A stretch of 7,723 bases of DNA, from contig NZ_CAMPHN010000192.1 in assembly GCF_946885885.1 (NCBI RefSeq), positions 1 through 7,723 of the forward strand, given 5' to 3'. Below are positions 1 through 6,632 of the stretch, piece by piece (position 1 is the first letter of the stretch; each line of letters begins with the position of its first letter). The translations under genes were made by a program, and so were the position numbers. Under the pieces are notes generated by a model. The model was not told the DNA's origin. It ran no database searches and saw only the letters and a list, made by a program, of their open reading frames with translations. The DNA is from an uncultured Pseudomonas sp. GTDB lineage: Bacteria > Pseudomonadota > Gammaproteobacteria > Pseudomonadales > Pseudomonadaceae.

Positions 1-91
1 GCAGGTCGATCGGCCGTTGGCTGCTGACGGTCGGCGTGGCCTGAACGGCGCCGGCCAGCAGAAGCAGGATCAGCGGGAGAAGCGGTAGCAT
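1..91 (-). CDS. Partial secreted or membrane protein, signal peptide only
   Basis: Only the first 30 codons of a leftward gene are present; it runs off the left edge. The ATG at 91-89 is followed by a hydrophobic stretch (MLPLLPLILLLLAGA) and then VQA-TP, a classic signal peptidase I site with Ala at -3/-1 spacing, so the product is exported or has a periplasmic N-terminal domain. No in-frame ATG or GTG lies upstream in the part I read (to about 139), so this start is favoured; the Shine-Dalgarno is poor. The gene is divergent from aroC and the two share a 211-bp upstream region. The visible mature residues (about 12) are too few to name a family. Confidence 0.6.
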   Translation of the reverse strand, partial: MLPLLPLILLLLAGAVQATPTVSSQRPIDL

Positions 92-195
92 CGGGGGCTC
101 GGTAACCAGGGGGCGTTGGATGTTTATATCAGCATAAGGTTCGTGATCAGGCATTGGCGGATTGCAGAGCATGGGCACGGGCGGGCGTCTACTGG

Positions 196-224
196 GTGAA
201 CTGCATGGGCGCCGCGGGTATACT
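196..224 (+). promoter_or_regulatory. Putative sigma-70 promoter of aroC
   Basis: TATACT at 219-224 matches the -10 consensus at five of six positions. GTGAAC at 196-201, 17 bp upstream, is a weak -35 (three of six). Transcription would start near 231, giving an aroC leader of about 70 nt. That leader contains a small hairpin (GCGCT, loop GGCA, AGCGC at 253-266). The promoter is inferred from pattern only. Confidence 0.45.
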
Positions 225-229
225 CGCGG
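212..229. promoter_or_regulatory. 18-bp near-perfect palindrome over the aroC -10 box
   Basis: CCGCGGGTATACTCGCGG is an inverted repeat centred between 220 and 221. Eight of nine pairs are Watson-Crick and the ninth is G217/T224. It contains the whole putative -10 hexamer, which is where a dimeric repressor would occlude polymerase. Chorismate synthase genes are not usually known for a dedicated repressor, so the palindrome could be coincidental or could serve the divergent gene. Confidence 0.35.
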
Positions 230-302
230 GCTTACTTAACGAGGGCTCGGCTGCGCTGGCAAGCGCGACCGACCAAGTGCTGATTCGCGGAGTGTCTCGC
301 TA

Positions 303-1394
303 ATGTCCGGCAATACCTACGGCAAGTTGTTCACCGTCACCACGGCCGGCGAAAGCCATGGTCCGGCCCTGGTCGCCATCGTCGACGGTTGCCCGCCAGG
401 GCTGGAATTGTCGTTGGAAGACATGCAACGCGACCTCGACCGGCGTAAGCCGGGCACCAGCCGGCACACCACTCAGCGTCAGGAAGACGATGTGGTGGAA
501 ATTCTCGCCGGGGTTTTCGAAGGCAAGACCACCGGCTGTTCGATCGGCCTGCTGATCCGCAATACCGATCAGAAATCCAAGGATTATTCGGCGATCAAGG
601 ACTCGTTCCGCCCGGCTCATGCCGATTACAGCTACCACCATAAATACGGCATCCGCGACTACCGTGGCGGTGGCCGCAGCTCGGCCCGCGAGACCGCCAT
701 GCGTGTGGCCGCCGGCGCCATCGCGAAGAAATACTTGGCCACCCAGGGCATCGTCATCCGCGGCTATATGAGCCAGCTCGGGCCCATCGAGATTCCGTTC
801 AAGAGCTGGGACAGCGTCGAGCAGAACGCCTTTTTCAGCCCCGATCCGGACAAGGTGCCGGAGTTGGAAGCCTATATGGACCAATTGCGCCGCGATCAGG
901 ACTCGGTCGGGGCGAAGATCACCGTTGTCGCCGAAGGCGTGATGCCGGGCCTGGGCGAGCCGATCTTCGACCGCCTGGACGCCGAACTGGCCCATGCGCT
1001 GATGAGCATCAACGCGGTCAAGGGCGTGGAAATCGGCGCCGGTTTCGCTTCGGTGGCCCAGCGCGGCACCGAGCACCGCGACGAGATGACGCCTGAGGGC
1101 TTTCTCTCGAACAACGCCGGCGGCATTCTCGGCGGGATTTCCTCCGGCCAGCCGATCGTCGCCCACCTGGCGCTCAAGCCGACGTCCAGCATCACCACGC
1201 CGGGCCGCTCGATCGATATCCACGGCCAGCCGGTGGATATCATCACCAAGGGCCGTCACGACCCTTGCGTCGGCATCCGCGCCACGCCCATCGCCGAGGC
1301 GATGATGGCCATCGTGCTGATGGACCACCTGTTGCGTCATCGCGCGCAGAATGCCGAGGTGCGGGTCGCTACGCCGGTGTTGCCTCAGCTATGA
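303..1394 (+). CDS. aroC: Chorismate synthase
   Basis: This enzyme catalyses the last shikimate-pathway step, converting 5-enolpyruvylshikimate-3-phosphate to chorismate by phosphate elimination that needs reduced FMN; it acts in the cytosol. The 363-residue product has the full family length and all three signatures: GESHG (16-20) continuing to [17 protein letters not shown] (121-131), and GRHDPCVG (317-324). Conserved His19 and His106 (in RPAHADY) and the basic segment RRKPGTSR (47-54) are also present. The start is clear: [10 protein letters not shown] is the canonical N-terminus, and GGAG lies 10 nt upstream at 289-292. No frameshift or missing motif is seen. The gene ends 5 nt before a REPIN that separates it from the downstream MFS gene. 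Long antisense frames opposite this gene are shadows of its codon bias. Confidence 0.98.
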   Translation: MSGNTYGKLFTVTTAGESHGPALVAIVDGCPPGLELSLEDMQRDLDRRKPGTSRHTTQRQEDDVVEILAGVFEGKTTGCSIGLLIRNTDQKSKDYSAIKDSFRPAHADYSYHHKYGIRDYRGGGRSSARETAMRVAAGAIAKKYLATQGIVIRGYMSQLGPIEIPFKSWDSVEQNAFFSPDPDKVPELEAYMDQLRRDQDSVGAKITVVAEGVMPGLGEPIFDRLDAELAHALMSINAVKGVEIGAGFASVAQRGTEHRDEMTPEGFLSNNAGGILGGISSGQPIVAHLALKPTSSITTPGRSIDIHGQPVDIITKGRHDPCVGIRATPIAEAMMAIVLMDHLLRHRAQNAEVRVATPVLPQL

Positions 1395-1399
1395 AGGCT

Positions 1400-1470
1400 G
1401 TAGGTTGGGTTGAGCGTAGCGATACCCAACAACGGCTGCCCCGGGTATCGCTGCGCTCAACCCGGGCTAC
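1400..1470. repeat. REPIN: inverted pair of GTAG-headed REP hairpins
   Basis: Two 31-nt units face each other across a 9-nt spacer. The left unit is 1400-1430. The right unit, read on the minus strand, is 1470-1440. Each starts with GTAG, then a 7-bp perfect stem around a 13-nt loop: left stem GTTGGGT (1404-1410) with ACCCAAC (1424-1430); right stem CCCGGGT (1440-1446) with ACCCGGG (1460-1466). The units agree at 24 of 31 positions. Six of the seven differences fall in the stem's outer three pairs and are compensatory, so both stems stay perfect. GTAG-headed inverted REP pairs are the hallmark of elements mobilised by RAYT (IS200/IS605-like) transposases in Pseudomonas. No RAYT gene is in this window. 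In translation these repeats give spurious peptides containing VERSDT and VSLRST. Confidence 0.85.
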
Positions 1471-1473
1471 GTC

Positions 1474-2673
1474 ATGAGCATGGCGTTGCCTTATTGGCGC
1501 CTGTCTGGCTTCTATTTCTTCTACTTCTCGCTGCTCGGCGCCACGGCGCCGTTTTTGGCGCTGTATTTCGACCACCTGGGTTTTTCCGCTGCGCGGATCG
1601 GCGAATTGGTCGCGATTCCCATCCTGATGCGCTGCGTCGCGCCGAATATCTGGGGCTGGCTGGGCGACACCACCGGCAGGCGTTTGGCGATCGTGCGTTT
1701 CGGCGCGTTCTGCACCCTGGTGTGTTTCGCCGGCATCTTTATCAGCCAGAGCTACGCCTGGCTGGCACTGATCATGGCTTCGCACGCGTTCTTCTGGCAT
1801 GCGGTGCTGCCGCAATTCGAGGTGATCACCCTGGCGCATTTGCGCGAACAGGCCGCGCGCTACAGTCAGATCCGCCTGTGGGGCAGCATCGGCTTCATCG
1901 TCGCGGTGGTGGGCTTGGGCAAGCTGTTCGATTCGCTGAGTCTGGCCGCTTACCCCTGGGCATTGGTACTGATCATGGCCGGCATCGTGCTGAGCAGCTG
2001 GTGGGTGCCCAATGCCGAGCCGCAATTGCGCCCGAATACCTTGGGTGAGGGCGGTTTCATCCGGCAATTGCGCCGGCCGGGGATTCTCGCCTTCTACCTC
2101 AGCGTCGGTTTGATGCAATTGAGCAACGGGCCGTACTACACCTTTCTCAGCCTGCACCTGGAAAGCCTCGGCTACTCGCGCGGCTTGATCGGCCAGTTAT
2201 GGGCGCTCGGCGTGCTCGCGGAGATCGTGCTGTTCATGGTGATGGCCAAGCTGCTGGCGCGTTATTCGCTGCGCACTGTGCTTTTGACGAGCTTTTTGAT
2301 CACCGCGGTACGCTGGCTGCTGCTGGGCAACCTGGCCCATCACCTACCGGTGCTGCTGTTCGCCCAGTTGATGCACGCGGCGACCTTCGGCAGCTTCCAT
2401 GCCGCGGCGATTCATTTCGTGCAGCGCAGCTTCGCCGACCGCCAGCAAGGCCAGGGTCAGGCGCTTTACGCCGCCTTGGCCGGGGTGGGCGGCGCCTTGG
2501 GCGCGCTCTATTCGGGCTACAGTTGGAATACCCTGGGCCCGGCCTGGACCTTCGCCATCGCCAGTCTGGTGGTGCTGGTCGCCGCATTTATCACCTTCAC
2601 CCGGATCAGCGACGAGCAGCCCGCCAGTTGCGTCTCCGATCGCGTTACCGACAACACGAGAGCCCGAACATGA
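1474..2673 (+). CDS. MFS transporter, MFS_1-like / HcaT-type
   Basis: This is a predicted inner-membrane secondary transporter of 399 residues with about 12 hydrophobic helices and a central loop around 180-202. The N-terminal pattern (YWRLSGFYFFYF at 7-18, then PFLALYFDHLGFSAARIGEL) and the loop 2-3 signature GWLGDTTGRR (61-70) fit the MFS_1-like group that includes E. coli HcaT, a putative phenylpropionate permease. The substrate is unknown and HcaT similarity does not establish it. The gene is syntenic with P. aeruginosa PA1682 as I recall it. ATG at 1474 and ATG at 1480 are both in frame, and neither has a Shine-Dalgarno: the REPIN ends only 3 nt before 1474. Translation may depend on coupling to aroC or on the REPIN fold. 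The 3' end overlaps mtnD by 4 nt (ATGA). Confidence 0.9.
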   Translation: MSMALPYWRLSGFYFFYFSLLGATAPFLALYFDHLGFSAARIGELVAIPILMRCVAPNIWGWLGDTTGRRLAIVRFGAFCTLVCFAGIFISQSYAWLALIMASHAFFWHAVLPQFEVITLAHLREQAARYSQIRLWGSIGFIVAVVGLGKLFDSLSLAAYPWALVLIMAGIVLSSWWVPNAEPQLRPNTLGEGGFIRQLRRPGILAFYLSVGLMQLSNGPYYTFLSLHLESLGYSRGLIGQLWALGVLAEIVLFMVMAKLLARYSLRTVLLTSFLITAVRWLLLGNLAHHLPVLLFAQLMHAATFGSFHAAAIHFVQRSFADRQQGQGQALYAALAGVGGALGALYSGYSWNTLGPAWTFAIASLVVLVAAFITFTRISDEQPASCVSDRVTDNTRART

Positions 2674-3212
2674 GCAGCTTGAGCGTTTACCACCAGACTT
2701 CTGCCAACCTGCCGAACAAGGTGTTGACCCATCTCGAAGACATCGCCAGCACCCTGGCCGAGCTCGGCGTACGCTTCGAGCGCTGGCAGGCGGCCGCGCC
2801 TTTGGCGCCCGACGCCGATCAGGACGAACTGATCGGCGCCTATCGCGCGCCACTCGACGGGCTGATGGCCGAGCGGGGATTGGACCATGTCGAGGTCGTG
2901 CGCATGGATAACCGCCACCCGCAGCCGGCCGAACTGCGCGCCGAACGTCTGGAAGAACACAGCTACGACGAGGACGAGGTGTGTTTGTTCGTCGCCGGCC
3001 GTGGCCTGTTCGGCCTGCATGTCGACGATTACCTGTACGCAGTGCTGTGCGAGAAGAACGACCTGATCGTCATCCCGGCCGGGATGAAGCGCTGGTTCGA
3101 TATGGGCGAGCACCCGCATTTCGTGGCGATTCGCCCGTTCAATGCGCCGCAAGCGGCTGCGCACTTCACCGGCGACCCCATCACCAGCACATTTCCCGGG
3201 CTGGACGATTGA
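2670..3212 (+). CDS. mtnD: Acireductone dioxygenase homologue with two lost metal ligands
   Basis: The 180-residue cupin matches acireductone dioxygenase (ARD) along its length. ARD oxidises the acireductone of the methionine salvage cycle: the Fe form gives the methionine keto-acid precursor and formate, the Ni form gives methylthiopropionate, formate and CO. Recognisable blocks are KVLTHLEDIASTLAELGVRFERW (start at 17), DEVCLFVAGRGLFGLH (102-117) and IPAGMKRWFDMG (135-146). The family binds metal with HxHxxxE plus a distal His. Here His97 and Glu103 remain, but the second His is Tyr99 (TAC, 2964-2966) and the distal His is Arg141 (CGC, 3090-3092). The usual Arg after DEV is Cys105. Each His change is explained by one base. 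The frame is intact. The ATG overlaps the MFS stop as ATGA, so the two are probably co-translated. Normal catalysis is doubtful; it may be a decaying gene or a repurposed protein. The fold assignment is firm; the function is not. Confidence 0.88.
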   Translation: MSSLSVYHQTSANLPNKVLTHLEDIASTLAELGVRFERWQAAAPLAPDADQDELIGAYRAPLDGLMAERGLDHVEVVRMDNRHPQPAELRAERLEEHSYDEDEVCLFVAGRGLFGLHVDDYLYAVLCEKNDLIVIPAGMKRWFDMGEHPHFVAIRPFNAPQAAAHFTGDPITSTFPGLDD

Positions 3213-3233
3213 TGTCGGTATGCGCGTGGAAGG

Positions 3234-3254
3234 AACCAAGGCTTGATCCTGGTT
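3234..3254 (+). terminator. Weak stem-loop after mtnD, possible terminator
   Basis: AACCA (3234-3238) pairs with TGGTT (3250-3254); after an A/C mismatch a further G-C and a G-T pair extend the stem around a short loop. No T-run follows, so intrinsic termination is unconvincing. It is the only notable structure in the 114-nt gap between mtnD and the next gene. Confidence 0.2.
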
Positions 3255-3326
3255 ATCTGACGCTTTGATGGGTGTCGCACGACCCGCGGCGCAAGCCATT
3301 TATGCAGCGAGCCAAGGAGCATCACC

Positions 3327-3515
3327 ATGGATTTATTTGGCGGTCTATTCGGCCTGATCATTTTGGCGCTGGATATCTGGACCATTCTCAACGTGGTCAA
3401 AAGCAATAGCGACGTCGGTAAGAAGGTTCTCTGGGTGTTGTTGATCCTGTTCCTGCCGGTTCTGGGGCTGATCGTCTGGGCTCTGATCGGGCCGCGCGGC
3501 AATTTGAGGAGCTGA
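3327..3515 (+). CDS. Small PLDc_N-type membrane protein
   Basis: This 62-residue protein has two hydrophobic helices (about 4-24 and 34-55) joined by a short polar turn (KSNSDVGKK). The second half, KVLWVLLILFLPVLG followed by GPRG, matches the PLDc_N domain: a two-helix membrane unit found at the N-terminus of cardiolipin synthases and also as stand-alone small proteins in Pseudomonas. No phospholipase HKD motif is present, so it is not itself an enzyme; its role is unknown. The start is well supported by AAGGAG at 3314-3319, 7 nt before ATG. It is the last plus-strand gene and its stop lies 13 nt from the convergent ogt stop. Whether it belongs to the mtnD transcript or has its own promoter in the 114-nt gap cannot be told. 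Confidence 0.8.
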   Translation: MDLFGGLFGLIILALDIWTILNVVKSNSDVGKKVLWVLLILFLPVLGLIVWALIGPRGNLRS

Positions 3516-3528
3516 CCGGCAAGGCCTG

Positions 3529-4026
3529 CTAGAGCGCAAGCTCCGCTTGTCGCGGCAGTTGCGCGCCCTCGAGTTGCAGCAATAAGGCCTTGCGTGTGAG
3601 GCCGCCGGCATAGCCGGTTAGGCTGCCGTCGCGGCCGATGACCCGGTGGCAGGGGATGATCACGGCAATCGGGTTGGCACCATTGGCGGCGCCCACCGCA
3701 CGCATGGCGCTGGGCCGACCGATCTGTGCGGCCAGGGCGCTGTAACTGCTGGTCTGACCGAACGGGATGCTCAGCAACGCCTGCCAGACGGCCTGTTGAA
3801 AGGCCGTACCCCGAGGGGCCAGGCGTAGGTCGAAGACTTGCCGTCGGCCGGCGAAGTAAGCCTCCAGCTGCCGGCAGACTTCGTCCAGTTCGCTGTCGGC
3901 GTTACGCCAAGTCGGCTCGAGGCGCCAGGGTTTGCCGTCGATATCCATCGATACTTGCTGCAATCCGGCACGATCGCCGACCAGCAGCAGGCGCCCCAGC
4001 GGGCTGTCGTGATAGCGGTAATGCAC
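3529..4026 (-). CDS. ogt: Methylated-DNA--protein-cysteine methyltransferase
   Basis: This suicide repair protein transfers alkyl groups from O6-alkylguanine (and O4-alkylthymine) in DNA to its own cysteine. The active site PCHRV is present with the acceptor Cys126 (codon 3651-3649). The Arg finger and helix-turn-helix region reads PSAMRAVGAANGANP (Arg109), and Tyr95 lies in SSYSALA. I chose GTG at 4026-4024 (165 aa), which begins just before the family's usual YRYHDSPLG and has AGGAG 6 nt upstream. An in-frame ATG at 4050-4048 would give 173 aa but has only a weak Shine-Dalgarno. The protein lacks the Ada N-terminal zinc and AraC domains, so it is the stand-alone Ogt type. It follows glgP on the same strand with no visible terminator between them. 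Confidence 0.93.
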   Translation of the reverse strand: MHYRYHDSPLGRLLLVGDRAGLQQVSMDIDGKPWRLEPTWRNADSELDEVCRQLEAYFAGRRQVFDLRLAPRGTAFQQAVWQALLSIPFGQTSSYSALAAQIGRPSAMRAVGAANGANPIAVIIPCHRVIGRDGSLTGYAGGLTRKALLLQLEGAQLPRQAELAL

Positions 4027-4032
4027 CTGGGT

Positions 4033-4037
4033 CTCCT
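4033..4037 (-). promoter_or_regulatory. Ribosome-binding site deciding the ogt start
   Basis: On the minus strand this reads AGGAG and lies 6 nt before the GTG at 4026. It falls inside the longer frame that starts at ATG 4050, so if that ATG were used the site would be only codons. Its strength and spacing favour the GTG start. Confidence 0.55.
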
Positions 4038-4073
4038 GTCGAGTCGGCATCTGGCATGCCGCCCATTCTAGCC

Positions 4074-6530
4074 TTATTCGAGCACCTTCCAGATTTCACG
4101 GGCGTATTCGGCAATGGTGCGGTCGGAGGAAAACCAACCTGTCCGCGCGGTGTTCAGCACTGCCGAGCGCCACCATAATTCCGGTGTGCGCCAATAGGTC
4201 GCGACGCGGCGATGAGTCTGCCAATAGGCATCGAAATCGGCGCAGACGAAATAGGTGTCGTGGGCGATCAGCTCGTCCACCAGCGCCCTGTAGCGGTTAG
4301 GGTCCTCGGGGGAAAATACGCCGTCGCGGATCGAATGCAGTACTTCATGCAGGCGCGGCGAGGCTTCGACGATCGCTTCGGCGTTGTAGGCGCCGGCACG
4401 TTTGCGCGCCTGCACCTGCGCTGCGCTCATGCCGAAGATGAACATGTGTTCGGCGCCGATCAACTCGGCCATTTCCACATTGGCGCCGTCGAGGGTGCCG
4501 ATGGTCAGCGCGCCATTGAGGGCGAATTTCATATTGCTGGTGCCCGAGGCTTCCAACCCGGCGGTGGAGATCTGCTCGGAGAGGTCGGCGGCGGGAATGA
4601 TGGTTTCCGCCAGGCTGACGTTGTAATTGGGCAGAAACACCACTTTCAGGCGGTCGCGTACGGTCGGGTCGACGTTCACGGTGCGGGCGATGTCGTTGGC
4701 CAGTTTGATGATCAGCTTGGCCTGGTGATAGCTGGCGGCCGCTTTACCGGCGAAGATCTTCACCCGCGGCACCCAGTCGACGGTGGGTTCGTCGCGCATC
4801 GCCTGATACAGCGCCACCGTGTGCAGCAGGTTGAGCAACTGGCGTTTGTACTCGTGGATGCGCTTGATCTGCACGTCGAACAACGCCGCGGGGTCGAGGC
4901 CGATGTTCAGGCGCTCGTCGACCCAGCGCACCAACGCGCGTTTCTTCAGTTGCCGTTGCTCGGCGAAGCGCTTGCGGAAGGCCGGTTTGTCGGCCCAGGC
5001 TTCGACCGTGTGCAACAGGTGCTGCGGGTCGTCGAGCAAGGCCTCGCCGACGTGTTCGACCAGCAGGGCGGTGAGCTCGGGGTTGGCCTGGTAGAGCCAG
5101 CGGCGGAAGGTGATGCCGTTGGTCTTGTTATTGATCCGCTCGGGGTAGAGCGAATGCAGATGGGCGAAAACGGTTTTACGCATCAACTCGGTGTGCAGTC
5201 CGGACACCCCGTTGGTGCTGTGCGAGCCGAGAAATGCCAGGTTGCCCATGCGCACCCGGCGGCCGTTGTCTTCCTCGATCAACGAGACCGAGCGCAGCAA
5301 TTCGAAGTCATGGATGTCGCGCGCCCGCAGCGCATCGATGTGGTAGGCGTTGATCAGGTAAATGATCTGCATATGCCGCGGCAGCAGGCGTTCCATCAGG
5401 CCCACCGGCCAGGTTTCCAGGGCTTCCGGCAGCAGCGTGTGGTTGGTGTAGGACAGGGTCGCAACGGTGATCTCCCAGGCCTTGTCCCAGGGTTGGTCGT
5501 GTACATCGACCAGTAGGCGCATCAGCTCGGCGACGGCGATCGCCGGGTGGGTGTCGTTGAGCTGGATGGCCGCATACTCGGGCAGGCTGGTCACATCGCC
5601 GTGCTGGTTGAGATGACGGCGCAGCAAGTCCTGCAGCGAAGCGGCGACGAAGAAATACTCCTGGCGCAGGCGCAATTCCTGGCCGGCCTCGGTGCTGTCG
5701 GCCGGATACAGCACCCGCGAGATGCGCTCGGCACGCGCCTCCTCGGCCACCGCGCCGATGTGGTCGCCGGCATTGAAGCGTTCCAGATGGAAGTCGCTTT
5801 CGGCCCGGGCGCGCCACAGGCGCAGGGTGTTGACGCCGGCACCGCGCCAGCCGGCGATCGGGGTGTCGTAGGCGATGGCGCGGATGCCTTCGGCCCAATT
5901 CCAATATTGCTTGGGTTCGTCGTGGGTCGCCGGCGAGGCCGCCACACCGCCGCCGAAACCGATCAGGTAGCTGACTTCGGGGCGTTCGAACTCCCAGGGA
6001 TTACCGAAGTCCAGCCATATTTCGGTTTGTTCGAGCTGCCAGCCATCGACGATCGATTGACGGAACAGACCATGTTCATAGCGAATGCCGTAGCCGTGGG
6101 CGGCCAGCCCCAGCGTCGCCATGCTTTCCATAAAACAGGCGGCCAAGCGTCCGAGGCCGCCGTTGCCCAGAGCGGCATCGGCTTCCAGGCCGCGGATGCG
6201 ATCGAGGTCCACGCCCAGCTCGTCCATCGCCGCCCGCGCCACATCCTGTATGCCGAGGTTGCACAGGTTGTCGAATAGCAGGCGGCCGATAAGAAACTCC
6301 AGGGACAGGTAATAGACGCGCTTTTTTCCTTCGCGGTAGATCTTGCGCGTGTGATCCATCCATTTCTCGACCAGGCGATCGCGGGTGGCCAGGGCAATCG
6401 CCTCGAACCAGTCGTGGTCGAAGGCGTGCTCGGGGTCCTTGCCCACGGCGTAGGTCAACTTCGCGAGGACATTGGCACGAAAGGTGGCGACTTCATCGGC
6501 ATCGACGGTTGGGGTGGGCTCCTCGGACAT
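4074..6530 (-). CDS. glgP: Glycogen/alpha-glucan phosphorylase
   Basis: This PLP-dependent GT35 enzyme cleaves alpha-1,4-glucan ends with phosphate to release glucose-1-phosphate in the cytosol. At 818 residues it has the usual bacterial length. Visible blocks: YYLSLEFLIGR (73-83), the glycine-rich GNGGLGRLAACF (122-133), YGIRYEHGLFRQ (147-158), QLNDTHPAIAVAELMR, NNKTNGITFRRWL, QIKRIHEYKRQLLN, and the PLP site EASGTSNMKFALNG, whose Schiff-base lysine is Lys668 (codon 4529-4527). The N-terminus lacks the phosphorylatable serine region of animal enzymes. It could act on glycogen or maltodextrins; sequence reading does not separate GlgP from MalP. The start at 6530 has AAGGA at 6539-6543 (8 nt away). 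No other glycogen gene is present; neighbours on the same strand are alkA upstream (102-nt gap) and ogt downstream. Confidence 0.97.
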   Translation of the reverse strand: MSEEPTPTVDADEVATFRANVLAKLTYAVGKDPEHAFDHDWFEAIALATRDRLVEKWMDHTRKIYREGKKRVYYLSLEFLIGRLLFDNLCNLGIQDVARAAMDELGVDLDRIRGLEADAALGNGGLGRLAACFMESMATLGLAAHGYGIRYEHGLFRQSIVDGWQLEQTEIWLDFGNPWEFERPEVSYLIGFGGGVAASPATHDEPKQYWNWAEGIRAIAYDTPIAGWRGAGVNTLRLWRARAESDFHLERFNAGDHIGAVAEEARAERISRVLYPADSTEAGQELRLRQEYFFVAASLQDLLRRHLNQHGDVTSLPEYAAIQLNDTHPAIAVAELMRLLVDVHDQPWDKAWEITVATLSYTNHTLLPEALETWPVGLMERLLPRHMQIIYLINAYHIDALRARDIHDFELLRSVSLIEEDNGRRVRMGNLAFLGSHSTNGVSGLHTELMRKTVFAHLHSLYPERINNKTNGITFRRWLYQANPELTALLVEHVGEALLDDPQHLLHTVEAWADKPAFRKRFAEQRQLKKRALVRWVDERLNIGLDPAALFDVQIKRIHEYKRQLLNLLHTVALYQAMRDEPTVDWVPRVKIFAGKAAASYHQAKLIIKLANDIARTVNVDPTVRDRLKVVFLPNYNVSLAETIIPAADLSEQISTAGLEASGTSNMKFALNGALTIGTLDGANVEMAELIGAEHMFIFGMSAAQVQARKRAGAYNAEAIVEASPRLHEVLHSIRDGVFSPEDPNRYRALVDELIAHDTYFVCADFDAYWQTHRRVATYWRTPELWWRSAVLNTARTGWFSSDRTIAEYAREIWKVLE

Positions 6531-6553
6531 TTACGGCATCCTTAGCAGGTGGC

Positions 6554-6579
6554 GGGACACAGACCTAGGATTGTGACCC
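6554..6579. promoter_or_regulatory. Imperfect 26-bp dyad upstream of glgP
   Basis: GGGACACA (6554-6561) and TGTGACCC (6572-6579) form an inverted repeat with one mismatch, centred on the perfect palindrome CCTAGG (6564-6569). It lies 24 nt upstream of the glgP start, in the alkA/glgP gap. It could be an operator or the stem of a transcript structure, but no T-run makes it a terminator. I see no convincing promoter boxes for glgP in the same gap. Confidence 0.3.
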
Positions 6580-6632
6580 CTCGCATGGCTTCAGGGTTCG
6601 ACCGCTATGCTTGATCTCCGCATGATGGCGAA

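Noticed and set aside
300..1340. 346-codon open frame antisense to aroC
   Set aside because: It mirrors a GC-biased real gene with all chorismate synthase motifs; the product has low-complexity Ala/Gly/Arg/His composition and no recognisable domain.
1369..2157. 262-codon minus-strand frame crossing the REPIN
   Set aside because: Its C-terminal peptide comes from translating the repeat (VERSDT and VSLRST) and the rest is antisense to the MFS gene.
2199..3212. Long frame giving mtnD an extra 157-residue N-terminus
   Set aside because: The extension is an out-of-frame reading of the MFS gene; the dioxygenase homology begins at ATG 2670, which overlaps the MFS stop as ATGA.
3212..3268. 18-codon frame whose ATG overlaps the mtnD stop
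   Set aside because: It is too short, has no homology that I recognise, and is not a remnant of mtnC as far as I can see.
3536..3550. Short hairpin CAAGC-TCC-GCTTG near the ogt stop as terminator
   Set aside because: The stem has only five or six pairs, lies inside the ogt coding end, and has no T-run.
4212..5516. 434-codon plus-strand open frame opposite glgP
   Set aside because: It lies wholly inside a well-supported glycogen phosphorylase and reads as a codon-bias shadow.
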